NCBI GenBank assembly: GCA_003586115.2
Contig: QVOM02000115.1
Location: 3,365,973-3,429,972 of the forward strand
Source of the DNA: Salvator merianae
Taxonomy: Eukaryota; Chordata; Lepidosauria; Squamata; Teiidae
DNA: 64,000 bases
Direction of reading: 5' to 3'
The number at the start of each line of letters is the position of its first letter. The stretch's first letter is position 1. Position numbers and translations under genes: made by a program. Below are positions 1 to 12,623 of the stretch, one piece after another. The notes beneath the pieces are model-generated. The model did no database searches. It worked only from the letters and a program-made list of their open reading frames with translations, and was not told the origin of the DNA.

Positions 1-1030
1 GCTTCATTTCAGAGTGGCGTTTTTTTCTGCACCCTAGACAGCATAGGACTGGATTTCGCAGCAAAGACATTTCTCATTGTTAGCTCACCTGCCCTTCAAG
101 TTCTTCATTCACACAGCTATTTTACAAGCACCAGATTGATGCTTTGCTAACTAATTGCTGCCTCTGTCTCTCTTTTCTTCAGTTTGGCTGAGTGTTAAGA
201 GGAAGACAGCCTTATTGTTTGTGCTATTCTCTCTTCTCATCCTCTTTGGGTAGCCTCACTTGCTTAAGATATAGTTTAAAAGAAGACTGTGGGAGTTTAG
301 CCCAGAGTGCAGCCTTACTAAAGACAATTTAAATCTGAAAGTTGTCATTCCCAGCCATTAAAGCTGCTTGTTGTCCACTTTCAATCTAACTCCTGCAAAT
401 TGCTGGAAAAGCTGTCAGAATAAGAATAAGAATTTTATTGTTTTAACCATGAGTTATAACAATATCTAACAATACAAAATGTAAAAATACAAATACATAG
501 TCACACTGCAAAACAAAAAATGGTCAGTAAAATTTAGGTCTTAACTTTGATATTACCCTCTCGATGCTTGGTAGCTAAAAAAATCAAATCTGGAAACTTG
601 GAAGGAAATCTCAAGGAAGACAAAGGAAAGAAGAAAGTACCATCATTCTGTGCCTGGCCCTTGAAAGTTGTCACAAGGTTTAATTATTTTGGGCATGTTT
701 TCATCATAACGGCTGCATTCTAGAAGATAGCATAAGATGTCTTCCACTTGTCCCAAGCCACTTAAGCAAGCATGTTGTTCAGTTTTGGAATCTACCCTTC
801 AGATAATCAGAGGGCATAATTTGAAAGCAAAGCACAGCAAAGGCTCTGTGAAAAGATTCACTGGGGAGGTTTGTTAGATATTGTGAAAAATGCCTGTTTT
901 TCTTATAGTCTGATAACCACCTGGTGAATGCAGAAGACTGGACTGTCTCTACATCTCTTTGTATCCTGCTTAAGAAGTTGTGACAACTGGTTTGGATCTT
1001 GCTTTAGCTTCTTATCCCACAAACAGCTAG
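1..1030. other. PGAP1 intron, mostly featureless
   Basis: No coding exon seen. Positions 421-485 (AATAAGAATTTTATTG and following) resemble an antisense LINE tail of the kind seen at 48.27 kb. The rest shows nothing recognisable. Confidence 0.4.
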
Positions 1031-1039
1031 AGAGGCAAT

Positions 1040-2500
1040 ATGGAGTCAACAGCTGATCAGGATCAGCAAATTGCAGCAGTAAGCTCTGTGGAACCCAGAG
1101 CAGGCAATGCTGATGTTAAGGCAGCAAAGAAGAAGACTTCAGCTGAGGGCTACTCATTTCTCACAAGAGGATAAGTCTGCCAATTAGGAGTCATCTCGTG
1201 TTGTGATACAGTTACCACATTGGCATCAGTTATTGTCAAGTCCATCTTTGGATCAAGAAATGAGGGCAATGGCTGCTTTTATGTCAGTAACAGAATCATA
1301 TTCCAACCTTGCATTACTGACACAAACATGGGACCAGCAAGAAGGGGTGTGATTTCCCATGAGCAAGGTGCCTGCTGCATACAGTTGATACTCTGAGTCT
1401 CCCCTGAGGAGGAATTCAGAGGTTTTCAGTCTGATGACTATTCAGTGAGACTGCAAAAGGATGATTTTAAGTCCTTGGGCAGGTGCTGACAAGATAATAC
1501 TAAAAGGCAGTATGTGAAGGCATGGACCAAATGTTACAAAACAAAGGTCATAAGCATAAAATTCTGAGGCCACCTTGCATAGGGGAAAGAGGCATAAGTG
1601 GAGTCACTGCTCCTCGTCCCCAGACTCTGAAAGTCAACCGTCTTTCCTATTTGGTGATGTGGACCAAATCCTTCTCATGATATGGTAGACTCAGGGAAGG
1701 AGGAGGGGGAATGGTCTGGCTCCAGAGGAGCCATTTCATTCAAGACCGTTTAATCCAGACAAATTGTCCCAGGGCAGTGACTTCCATTGGTCTTTCATTA
1801 GAAGACATAGCTCCTGCTGTTTCATAAGTGAGCCACTTCTGTCCTACAGCACCAGTGGTATCCAGATCCTTGCCATTTCTATCGCGATTATCAGAGGTAC
1901 TGACAAAATAGTGGGAGTTTCCATTAATGCCCAAAATACATCCAGGGTTAGTTCACAAGTTATATGTTTTTGATAAGGCTATGGAGGTCTTGTTGGCCAT
2001 GCCCCCAGGCAGATGCACCAGCGATCTTGGCATCTCATTCACTGGCACCAAAGCATGGAGAATGCCAACCAAAACATTTGTTGCCAGAAAAACTTTTGAG
2101 GCTTAGGCTGTGGTACTAAAGGTGGCAACCTCTGACTCCTGAGTAGCAGCACTATGTACAGAGGACTTCCTAGCAGATGGGACTTTGTCTGCTAAGGTGC
2201 TTTACAAGATGCTTAAAATGATCAGAGTGTGGGCATTCACAGCAGATGCCTTGGTAGAATTTGTGTGACTAGCAGGGAGGGCTATGGCTTACTTCATTCT
2301 AGAGGACTTTGTTGTTCAGGTTCTGGAATATAGATCTTGACTTCAAGGCAAATCTTATCAAGAAGCTGTTTAATGGCTTTTGCCTGTTCATTGAGGAAGC
2401 CTTAGCAAGAGACAAGAGAGAAAATGACGACTATACCTACCCTACATCATCATCAAGGCAGAGACCATCCAATAAATTTTCCTTTCACTATGTCACCCTG
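1040..2500 (+). pseudogene. Decayed DIRS-like retrotransposon gag
   Basis: Read on the + strand with several stops and frame changes, this stretch resembles the gag of vertebrate DIRS (tyrosine-recombinase) retrotransposons. From 1040 it opens with MESTADQDQQIAAVSS and a lysine-rich segment. Near 1930-2000 it reads MPKIHPGLVHKLYVF; near 2230-2290 FTADALVEF, stop, LAGRAMAYF; near 2309-2430, in another frame, FWNIDLDFKANLIKKLF followed by EEALARDKREN. The order of a small basic block, an FTADA-like helix, a RAMA motif, a W-x-D-x-x-KANL segment and an acidic/basic tail is what I know of DIRS gag. No reverse transcriptase or recombinase was recognised downstream. It lies inside a PGAP1 intron and is clearly non-functional. 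The assignment is from memory of the family. Confidence 0.5.
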
Positions 2501-4383
2501 AGTATAGTTCCTTCTTTTCATCCTAAACTTCACTCACCATTTCATATCGATCAGGAGGTGCATCCTACCTAGCTTGGCTCCTATAATGACTTCCATCCTA
2601 CCCAGATGTATGTCCCTTGGTGGCTCCAGTGGCCAGGTCGGCCGAGAAATCCAATTGGATTCTTACCATGAACAGTGTTTTCTGGCAGATGGCCACTAAA
2701 AATCTTCATGCCCCCCCAGAAATCCTCATTATCTTCCTTATTACCATTTGCACAGCCAGTTGAACAAAAGTACATAGTTCAGCTCACCATACAATTTGGG
2801 AAGTTTGGTAGAGGATGGTTGTTGCATTCACTACATCCAACAGAAAGCTATCATTTTATGGCTGGAGAGTCAGTCTTCAACAATTTTTCTGCCTGCATGG
2901 AGCCATATAAAGGAAGCCTGTGGTGTTTAAGTGGAGTCTTTCAGAGTTAGTGTAGCAGATAAGCACTCAGTTCCAGTCTCATTCCTGGATCACACATTTG
3001 TAAGAGTGATTGAGAAAAGAAAAATGAAGAACATTTATGAAAGAGCACTTTGTAAGATACTGAATTTTCTTGTTAACGTGAAGTCTGTTTTGTATGTGCC
3101 AGTTTTCCATAAAACGTTCTTACTTTGTAGGTAATAAGATTCCATGGTGGCTCCCTTCCTGTGTACATTGTTTCTAATACTCTTCTTGCCTATGGATTTC
3201 AGTTAAGGTCCCTGGTTTCAACAGGTAAATATCATTGAAGTGATTTATATACAAACCTGTTAACATGAGAAAGAAATACTGCATTTTTTGTCGTACAAGA
3301 CCCCCATTTTTTCCAAAACAATTTCCCCTAAAATCAGCCTGCCTTTTATTTTTTAATTTATCTTTCCTAAACATTTGTTGGCAAATTTTACATGTGTCTT
3401 ATATGCCACAAAATGTGGTAGCTTGTCACAGTGCATTTCATTTGTACTTTGGCAGTTCTTGTTACTCTTTTAAAATAATACTGTGATTTGTTATAAAGTA
3501 ATTTTATAGTAAGGTGAATTCAGAAATACAGGATGGCAACAGTTTTAAGATACTAGAATGATGTGTGGGTAGTATGTAGCTTATGGACTGAGTTGGAAGA
3601 TGCCTTTAAAACAGGAGTGCTCAAACTGCAGCCTGTCAGCTGTTGCAGGGCTACAACTCTTTGGAAGGGCACATAGGGAGCATCTCAGAAAGAACACAAG
3701 AATTTGCTGGCTCTAATGGCCAGTATGTGTGGGGAACCTATCATTCATCTTGATTTGTATTAAGTGTGGCAAACCAAGCTTTGAACTGCAAGGATGTGAG
3801 GCTTACTTCAAAGTCTGGTTTGCTGTGCTTAACACACATCAAAGGTGAACTGCAGTTTGGCTCCATAGGTGTTCCCCATGTGTCATCCAATGGAACTGAT
3901 GAATCCTTATGTGCTCTGGGGATCCACTATGACAGGTGCTCTCTGTCTGCCCCCATGTGAATCATACTGCAAGAACATCTGGAGAGTTGAAGCTTGAGCT
4001 AAGGTGTGTTCCAAATAAACCCTTTTTAAAATGAAGTCTTCACAATTCAGTGCGGAGCAGTTAAGAATAAAACCATTTAAGAGTATGAGTTAACTTTGAT
4101 GCTTTAGGCCCTATGAGTCTTTCCCCACCTTTTGATCAGGTCTGCAAATTGAGTGAGTGTCAGGATGTAAACATAAAAGTGGAACAATTTTGTTGCAGGC
4201 TGTTTTCTCATACCATCTTTGATTTGAAAATTAAGTTAATTAAAATTGGCCTACTTGAACAGTGTCAAAAAATTATATGACTGCATGACTTCAAATGCAT
4301 TCTACTTGTTTAAATATTGGCGAATTTTCTACTGATCTCTTAGTCGTTTGCAAAATTTTAACTTCGTGTTTTTCTTGTTATAG
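2501..4383. other. PGAP1 intron, no recognised element
   Basis: Only short open frames of no recognisable family. The piece after 2500 may be a continuation of the decayed DIRS-like element, but I could not confirm this. Positions 3740-3860 contain weakly inverted copies of CAAACCAAGCTTT, possibly an old MITE. Confidence 0.35.
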
Positions 4384-4474
4384 ACCATTGTTCAGATTTT
4401 CTTCCTGCACTTACTAAAGCAGCCAAACCCTATAAGGTGGAACCTGTAATCAATATTGTTAGGTACTTGCTAGG
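4384..4474 (+). CDS. PGAP1: PGAP1 coding exon (first of seven in window)
   Basis: Internal coding exon of the GPI inositol-deacylase PGAP1, an ER membrane enzyme that removes the acyl chain from the inositol of GPI anchors after their attachment to protein. The exon follows a TAG acceptor and ends at a strong GTAAGT donor. It begins with two bases of a split codon, then reads HCSDFLPALTKAAKPYKVEP and continues to RYLLG, leaving GG for the next exon. The LPALTKAAKP stretch matches my memory of vertebrate PGAP1. Earlier exons, including the lipase domain with its catalytic serine, lie upstream of the window. Identification rests on this exon joining in frame with six downstream exons. Confidence 0.9.
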
Positions 4475-4951
4475 GTAAGTGTTTTCTTTATAACGTGCTT
4501 GCATAATTAATTGTTGAACTCTAGGTAACGTCTTTTCTAATCTTCTGAAAACAATGCTAAATATCTTAACATTCCCCACACAAAAATTACCTCCACCAGT
4601 TTTATGGCTAGGTTTGGTGGTGGCCTTGCCAAGCAGAGACTATTTGCTGCAATGAAATCCTGTTTACTGAATACTTTATTACTATTTGGATAACCTTTAA
4701 TTTCATGCCTGCTTTTACTGCTCTCTAAAACTGGTAAAGTCTCTATACTAGTTTCAGGTTTTGTGGCTTCCCTATTGATGGAGTGCAACTGATGAACTAT
4801 TTTTGAGAAGGAGCCAAACCCCTGCACATCCCTATTGTATATATTTCTTTAGCATATATATTTGATGTGCGTTTACTTGTGATTAATATTTATTATAAAT
4901 ATTCGGTAATGTTTAGCTGAACTGAACAACTACAATGTACATTTTTTTCAG

Positions 4952-5149
4952 GCTCAACTGGTTTAAAAATATCTGGGATATGTTGTTCTTGCCAGATCCG
5001 GACGCTTCTGCACTGAACAGACAGGACTTGTGGTTCCCTTTTGTATCCCTTACTCTGTTTATGTTTGGGACTGGCATAGCTTATTGGGGTGGCATACTCT
5101 TTAGTTCATTCCTGAGGCTCTCATCTTCATTGTGGCTAGTGCTGACCAG
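4952..5149 (+). CDS. PGAP1: PGAP1 coding exon (second in window)
   Basis: Acceptor is a T-rich tract ending in CAG; donor is AG|GTAAAT. The first base completes a glycine codon with the previous exon. The peptide starts LNWFKNIWDMLFLPDPDASA and contains a hydrophobic membrane span, FPFVSLTLFMFGTGIAYWGG, followed by ILFSSFLRLSSSLWLVLT. The FGTGIAYWGGILFSS segment is characteristic of the PGAP1 C-terminal membrane region. The exon is 198 nt and leaves AG as the start of an arginine codon. It is the longest open stretch locally and lies 477 bp after the preceding exon. Confidence 0.92.
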
Positions 5150-6079
5150 GTAAATCCAATAAATAATTGCTGAAATTGTTAGGGAGGGAATTGTACTATC
5201 TACTTGTTAATTAGCAATTAAACTTAGGATGGTCCTCCACTAATTAACTGAATGGGATTAGTGGAAGGGTAACTAGGCATGCTTATCTACAAGGTTTGTA
5301 AGCTGTTTTCACACAAAGATTAGCACTGACAGAATTCATAGGTAAGGCCCACCTGCCACCATTGCTTTCTTTGCATCCCTTACTTCCTTCTCCAATGTGC
5401 TTTGCAGCAGGGAGGTAGAGAGTTACACAGGCTTCATGGTGATCTCGTCATGTGATCCACTGTGATCCCAGGGTTCTTGGGTCTTCTCACAGCCCAGCCT
5501 GTATGCAGCACAAAAAAATTATTCTGTCCTATAGAGGCTTGGCAGGGGCTGCAGCAAGACCCAGGAACTCTGGTATTTCAACAGGTTTTATGGTGATGTC
5601 ACCACAAATCCTGTAGAGCTCTGTCCTTTCCCAGCTGTTAAGTGGGCTGGGAAAGAAAAAGTGGAGGGAGCAATGCAGGCAGGTGAGTGTTACCTATAGT
5701 CTCCACCAGTGCTCACCTTCCCCTCATCTTTGTAGAGGTCTGTCTTGGGAGGTGTCGGTCATTACAAAGCCAGCCGTTTGGCAGATTGTTTGATGCTCGT
5801 TTCTAGGATTAACTTACAGTAGACTTGTTGAAAAGGGTACAGTGTTTCACCTAGTTCATCAACATTTTTGTCACTTGGTTGACAGAATTTAAATAGTAAG
5901 TGACGTTAGCCACAGTGTAAGGATTATTCCTGTAGGTATGATGGACAGCCCTCATGAATACATCATTTTTATAGTAAAGTTTTAAACTCCTGTTGATGCA
6001 TCTCAAAAGAAATTTCAGTGGGAGGGTCCAATTGATTATTTGGTGGAACTGTAAAAACTTTTTTGAGTGGAAAAAAGTA
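5150..6079. other. PGAP1 intron, no recognised element
   Basis: The stretch 5340-5760 is less AT-rich than its surroundings and has short repeated phrases (for example the CAGGTTTTATGGTGATGTC and CAGGCTTCATGGTGATCTC variants), which may mark an old repeat. No family was recognised. Confidence 0.3.
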
Positions 6080-6595
6080 CAGTTGTCCCTCTATTTCTAG
6101 CTGCAGCATCCATGAAATTCATGTATTTGGGAACTGGGAACTATACAGGCTCTTGGTAATTGCAACATATAGTATAAGTGTATGTTTTACTAAGAATACA
6201 CAATTTTCCCATGTTTTCAAAGCCTCTGTAGTTGCCTTCCCTCCAAATCCTTTCCTTCCATTTTCAATCAAATTGTTGGATCTCCATTGGTGTTTCTCCT
6301 CCTTCCTCCCCGTATCTTTCCTTGAAGCATTCAGTCTTTTTGACCCATAGCTCAGGCTCCATAGCTCAGATTCCACCCCACCACCAGAATCCTTTTTTTT
6401 TTTTGCACTTTCCTGCTTATCTTTACCATTTATGGTATATGTTGTCAGCAGATATGCCATTGTATTTTGGCCTGTGAGGATGGAATACAGAATCATGAAA
6501 CCTGTAAAGCCCTGTTTCAAGTGATTCTATTTGAAAATTCCCCATTTCTGTGGTCTTTCGGGAACCTGAGCCTTGCAAATAGGGAAGGGCCATTG
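6080..6595. mobile_element. pogo/Tigger-type MITE with TA target duplication
   Basis: The 516-bp element starts CAGTTGTCCCTCTATTTC, and its right end, read on the other strand, is CAATGGCCCTTCCCTATTTG, an imperfect terminal inverted repeat. It is flanked on both sides by TA (6078-6079 and 6596-6597), the target duplication of the Tc1/mariner/pogo superfamily. No transposase was recognised; open frames on the minus strand inside it look fortuitous. Confidence 0.6.
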
Positions 6596-6597
6596 TA

Positions 6598-7852
6598 TTG
6601 AAGTACAGTCTTCCTTTCCAATCATGGTGGGCTAAATTATTGTGAACTGCTGTTTCCACCCTCTCCCTGTATTTTACTCAACTAAAAATTATTTAATCAT
6701 GGAACAAATAATTTTTAGTGATGAAAATAATCATAAGAACTCTTAATGATTCATCATTAACTTACTCAAAGTAATGCACCAGACATCAATGGAAATGTTT
6801 CTGATTCAAATCTAGACTTTCATTCATGAAATGAATATCATTGTATTACTGTCTTCTCTTTCCATCTGAAATGTCATCCCATCCCAGTTAAATCTGAAAC
6901 ATGTATAAAATCTTTTTCATTTTTTCACAGAGCCAACCATTTACTGTATTTACCAAATGAAGGTCTAGATTATGGCACTGATTTGTAGTAGTTTCATTTT
7001 TTGCCCTTCAGCCAAACTACATCAAATAGTTTTATTAACCTGTTTTTCTTCTAAAGTTCCATGTCATTCAGTGTCTTTGACTTGACTTCCCATTTAGGAT
7101 CTTGGAAATTGCATCAAGATTCTTCACTATCGCTTATTGTGCAGACAGAATGAAAACTACAATTGCCATTATTCACAGTTATTACCTTGATTTAAACTTG
7201 GTTTTTCCTTTCCCTGTCTTTTTATCTCAATTTGCTTTTAAATTCTTTTGATTGAAGAGATGATCTTTCTACAGAGTTCAATGAACAGTTATTTAGAACT
7301 TGTCTTTGTCAAAGTAACTCTTCTTACCTCCTCCAAACTAAAAATAATTATGCTTTAGACTTTGGCACAGAAAGTCAGAAGGTGTTTGTCTCCCTCTTAT
7401 TTGTCAAGGAATTAGGCCTCCTGTAGAAAAGGTATCTGATCATGTTTGTGCTATTAGAATTCTATAGTTTCAAGAGCAGTTTTGGGAGTAGTGTAAAATT
7501 GAAAAGCACATTTCACTTTTTCAAAACTTAATTAGATAATATAGGTAGCAGCACTGATTTTTGTGAAAAGTGAACTGTTATTTCTGTGCAATATAATTTG
7601 ATTTTCATAAAGTCAGGATATTGAATCAGATTGTTTCTCTGGTTTATTTTTCATCTTTCTGCACACCCAAGGCAAATTCCAAGATAGATTTGTAAGATAA
7701 ATCTGTGGATTGAGTTTTAAACTTTGCATAGTTTGTCATGTAATTTAATTGATCCACTGTGTTTAGCAAATTAAATTCTTGCTTCCCTTTTCAGAAATTT
7801 CCCTTTCTTCCTTTTCTGTATCCAAATAATGATTTTATTTTGAATTTTCTAG
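6598..7852. other. PGAP1 intron, nothing recognised
   Basis: AT-rich intronic sequence without open frames, recognisable repeats or structured elements that I can support. Confidence 0.4.
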
Positions 7853-7988
7853 ACCCTCTGGACTACCATCAAATAACAGTTTGATTACATGGAAAAGGCT
7901 GTGTGTAGCTGTTGCTATGGCTTTTCTTAGCTGGAGTACGTGTGGCGCTCTGGCTATATTACTTACTTACTTTCATTACATCTTCAAG
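7853..7988 (+). CDS. PGAP1: PGAP1 coding exon (third in window)
   Basis: Acceptor TTTTCTAG, donor AAG|GTATTT. AG from the previous exon plus A completes arginine, then PSGLPSNNSLITWKRLCVAV and a membrane span, MAFLSWSTCGALAILLTYFH, ending YIFK in phase 0. The SWSTCGALAILL motif fits my memory of the corresponding human PGAP1 segment. It lies after a 2.7-kb intron that carries a pogo-like MITE. Confidence 0.92.
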
Positions 7989-9481
7989 GTATTTAAGCAG
8001 AAAGCTTTATATGGTAAATGTGATACCTAAATAAAACAGGGAAGATCTTAAGACTCCCGTACAAGACCTGATCTGTAAAAACTTTTTAGTGGCCTGCTGC
8101 CCTCTTCCAAAATTTACAATTTCTTTTTAATATTTTTCAGTACCCTCCTTTATCACACATGGTACCCTTATTAGGGAGTCTTAGAAAATCTTAGGGAAAT
8201 AGGAAGGAGCTCTTCTTTCTGTTTTATTTTGCAGATGGTTGTAACAGTGGTAGGCTAAGACAGAGGGGAGAGGGTTTTTTTAAAACAAAAGAAGACAGTT
8301 TGTTTTTAGCGTCCAAGGTACTGTGGGGATAGGTGGATGGAAGAGCTGGCAGAGTTCTCTCCATGCCACTACAACTTCTTTACGGACAACACAGGCAAAA
8401 GCCTCCATAAGAGCTGCCCAGAGACTCTGGTTCCAGCCCAGGATGCAGGAAGTGGTACAGATCATGTTACTCCATTTTTCAGCACAGTGACTTATTACCC
8501 TTCAGCATATTCTCTTGGACCTGGACTCTCCTTTCACTCCAAGGAGTAAAATAACTACATGGCTTTCTAAAGATTGTAGTCAACTGTTGTAGATCTCCAG
8601 CCTTTTTTCTTTTTGTCTATAACGAACGTTCCAGCCTTTTTTCTTTTTGTCTTAAGATATTTTACAAAAAGAAAAGGGTGAATGGAGCCCATGAACTAGT
8701 GGTTTTTGATTTTGAGTTCCTTCAAGACTCTCAGCAGAGTATCATTCTGCACCAGAACTGGCTAGTCAAGCATAAATACTTAGGAGAGTGGAAGTGTGTA
8801 CTTGTTCCCATATTGTTCACTCTAGTTTGTGGCCCTTGGTGGGTTTGCCAATTTTCACTGTGACAGTCAGGCTGAAAAAGGTTAGCCATTCCTGTAATAA
8901 AGTGGTTCTGAAGCTACAACCTGGTTTGGCCAGCTGTTTTGTTCAATAGATGCTAAGCACAAAAATGGTAGTGTAGGAAATTACACGCTTTTCTTCTCTT
9001 CCAGTCATTCAAGTATTTGCATAGCAGCTATGCATATAAAATCTGTGGGTTTAGCCTAGTGAGTGAGACAATACCATACTTCTGTCATACAAACTATACA
9101 GAGAGGGAGTGGCGTTCAGGGGCAGTTATCATTTCCTATACGCACCTCTAGACTCCCTGAAAATCTGTTCTTGGAATTTGAGCTAAACTCCAGAACATAA
9201 GAGATGGTACTTGGGGCTTGAAGAAGCAGAGCATGTGGAATATGATGTGGAGAACAGTGGTAAAAGGAGAACTTCATACAAATTCAAGAGGCGGCCTTGT
9301 TTATGTAAAGGCACCTTCTGTTTGTTCAAGATCAGGTTAGGGTTGAAGCCCATTGATGCCCTTTACATCACAATTCTAAGTGATGAGAAATAATGAAAAG
9401 AAAATCTAATTTAAAGACTTTGGATAGTAACTTGCCTAAAAGAAGCAATAATTTGTCTTTTAAAAATATTTGTTTTCACAG
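7989..9481. other. PGAP1 intron with a short direct repeat
   Basis: No element recognised except a local duplication in which CCAGCCTTTTTTCTTTTTGT occurs twice, near 8598 and 8632. Otherwise unremarkable. Confidence 0.4.
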
Positions 9482-9526
9482 GTTATTAATCTATATTCAA
9501 AAGTAAGAACGGAACTCTTTAATACA
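9482..9526 (+). CDS. PGAP1: PGAP1 short coding exon (fourth in window), donor uncertain
   Basis: Short exon after a TTTGTTTTCACAG acceptor. Using the ACA|GTGAGT donor it has 15 codons, VINLYSKVRTELFNT. A second donor inside it, AAA|GTAAGA after position 9502, would give seven codons, VINLYSK; both keep phase 0. It encodes the start of a hydrophilic loop between two membrane spans, a part of PGAP1 that varies between species, so protein similarity cannot settle which donor is used. The exon is placed by splice sites, phase and order. Confidence 0.7.
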
Positions 9527-11417
9527 GTGAGTATATGTAATATATCAATCACTTTTGTATTTGTTATGCTAGATTATTTTATGCTTGTAGATAACTTACC
9601 CGTCAACACTACTTTCCATAACATTTGTCATCATTTATCTAATGATAAACTCCTTCCTATTTTCTGGGCTTGTGCTATCATCATTCTTGCTGATATTAAC
9701 GGTTTTATTATTAATTCTTTCTTTTTACATCTTTCATTATCTCATTTTAATATTGACAGTACTAATTTTGGCGTCATTGATATCATTTGTTTATAATCAT
9801 TCTAGTGTCCTTAAATACTCAATTCCAGAAATCATAAATAATCCTACATTCCCAACTCATATGAAGATAAGAACCAATTTTTCCACAACCTCGCCACTGT
9901 TTGGGAGTAACAGTGGAATTAAGATAGCTAAGTTTCTGTGATGTGAAATGCTACCTACATATATCAGTTTATATCTATTGTATTCTCTCAAATTCTTGTA
10001 GAGGTTGAATGTATGATATTTCTAACTGTATTTGTCCCTACGATTCAGTAATATGAAGGGGACTTAAGTACTTTTCCTGTGAACTTTTTAATTTATAAAA
10101 CTTATATCAGTTATTTTTGATAGAATATTGTGCATTACTGACAATCTTCCTTTTTAAATAAATCTCTACTGTTTATAATATGCTTCAACCCTGGTTAATG
10201 GCCTAGAGGCCCCTTGTTTATCTTCTGGAATACCTATGAAGTGCATTATCCTATTAATCTGTAGCCTGGAACATGATCTGTGCCCTGGTTTCATTTTTAT
10301 TTTCCCTTTTGTGCATGGATGGCCATCTTCATATAAGTCATACAAATAAGATATACTACATTCTTCCCATCCCTCGTAAAATAAAAGATGCATCAAAAAA
10401 GGTTAGTCAAGAGAATGTAAAGAGACTGAAAGTATTTTTTAGGGATATGCCAAGTGGCCATTCACTGTCTGGTGGATAGCTGTAGAGGTAGGGGACTTTA
10501 AAAACCTTTATCCCACAGGCCTAGCTCTCTCCAAAAGCTTTACATGATTCCCGAGTAGAGAGTCACTTCCAGGGGGTGAGGGGAACTCTTTTGTGTAGTA
10601 TGGTCTGACGACCATCCCCCTCCCAGTGGATGGGGATGCAACACATGTTGCCATATGTCCTTGTACTTGTGCATGACTTCACGCACAACTGAATGCATGC
10701 ACAATGACATCAGCGCAACTGCTGCACACATCATTGCGCATGTGTGTAACTGCAAGTGAGGACATGTGTATGCATGATGATGCATGCCAGTGTGTGCTAC
10801 AACCTCACCCACAGATGAAGCTAAAATGACCAGAATACAATGAGTCGCTTCATCTCCTGGACATGGCTTCCTACTCAGGAGACATGTAATGCTTTCTGAG
10901 AGAGCCAGGACTGTGGTATAAAGGCTCTTACAGTTCCCTGCTCCTACAACACTTCACCGAATGGTGAACAGCCCTTTGGTGCATCCCTAGCAGCTTTATT
11001 TGGAAAGTTGAACTTGTCAATGGATGTCAGAATTTTGGAGCAGAGATGGTCTGGGATGGAGAAAAGACCAAGAGGTCTGTTTTGGTTCTGTTATCATGCA
11101 ATATGAGGAAGTTCATTTGAGGCATTACTGGATGGGAGCATTGTGTAGTCAGAAGCCACTGTGAACTGTCATTTGCAGGTTTAGCCAGCTCAGCAAGTGT
11201 AGAACTGGCAAAAGTCAGCAGAAAGTGGCTTGCACCTGTGCAGAACTCCTCTCTTCTTCACATGGCTCAGCATGCTGCCAAACCTCTCTGAACGAGGGCA
11301 ATTCCCCACCCCTCCAAACTAAGGCCTGCACATTCCTTCGCTACTGAATTGTGTAGTCTTTAAATCAAAACCTTTACCTTTATGTGGCTGATTATTTAAT
11401 ATGGTTTTTTTCAATAG
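9527..11417. other. PGAP1 intron, no recognised family
   Basis: The stretch 10540-10830 is richer in CpG and GC and has TGCATGC-like motifs repeated in both orientations (for example 10690-10800), suggesting an old inverted-repeat element whose ends I could not define. The rest is AT-rich and featureless. Confidence 0.35.
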
Positions 11418-11638
11418 TCTAAAAACTCAGACCAAAGTTCAGGTTATCCAAAAAAGGATACGGGAAAGAACTGTGGAGCTGTGGATGGTTTTTCAGAAGC
11501 AGCAACATCACCAACCAGCACTGCAGTGATAGACAGTATTGCAGACACTCTCAAGATGCATGTCACAGTCATCCACTTACTCACCTGGATTGTGCTGCTC
11601 AGTTGTCCCTCTTTAATTTACTGGCTGAAAAATCTCAG
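11418..11638 (+). CDS. PGAP1: PGAP1 coding exon (fifth in window)
   Basis: Acceptor TTTTCAATAG, donor CAG|GTAACT; 221 nt starting in phase 0. The first half encodes a polar loop rich in Ser, Lys, Asp and Thr (from [17 protein letters not shown] to [14 protein letters not shown]). The second half is strongly hydrophobic, [20 protein letters not shown], followed by LKNL, which is the best conserved PGAP1 signature in the window. It leaves AG for the next exon. Confidence 0.93.
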
Positions 11639-12623
11639 GTAACTTTTGGAACTTCCACATTTTATACCATATCCTACAGCAGATTGCTTCAGTCATATTT
11701 ATTCCCATTAGGCATTGATTTAAAAATTGGAAAGTTGGCGGGTTATTTGTATCTAAACTTTCTTGCGGCACCAGAGCACACCAGGCAGACTTAGAACCTG
11801 CTTTTCCAGATATCTTGTAAACATCAATATTGAGTTTATTTCAAGCAGCCAGATAATTCAGTACTGAACAAAGAATTAAATTGCCCAGGGGATTTGATTG
11901 GATGGGTGGTGCAGAAATGAAACTAGTAAAAATAGAATTACTACAGTTTTTAGAACAGGCTACCAGTAGTTTTAAAATTTCAGCAGCATAAACTTGCCTT
12001 CACAGTGGGTTGTATTAGACTCTGGCTGAAGACTTTGGTTTGTATACTAACCTGGTGTTAATTCGTGTTGGAGACTCTGGGGCATGCTTCTGAATAGAAT
12101 TGTGTGGTAGACTTGTGTAGGATTTCACTGTGTATGTCACAATTTCTTTGAAAATTAACGTTATAATATAGAGATTGCAAGACAGAAAGCCGTGCCCAGA
12201 TTGTATAGTGAATTACTTTGGTTTCCATGAAAGCTGAGATTACATACATACATAACTGTATTAAAGGTTTTCTGGTATAAGATTTATACATTGCCATCTG
12301 GTCAATCTATCTCAAATACTTCATTCTGTGTTTCTGAAACTGAGGTTAGTATGATTAGCTCAAAGTTGGTTCAACCCTATAGGTGACTTTCTGTGTAGAG
12401 AAGTGTTTCATTGTGAGATAACAAATGATAATTGGACCTTTTACTGTACTGCATAGTTTCTCCTGGCCCTTCAGAATTTACGAATAGAAATAGATTCTGT
12501 TGTATTCTGATCTTGAATGCAATATTCATTTTTCTGTTGCTGTTGCTTAGAAAATCAAAGGTAACTTTGCAAAAGACCCTTTTTTTTATTATAAAAATGC
12601 TGTTCCCCTTTTTTCCCCAACAG

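Noticed and set aside
6119..6520. 133-codon frame on the minus strand
   Set aside because: Lies inside a MITE, has no recognisable domain, and its Lys run comes from a T-tract.
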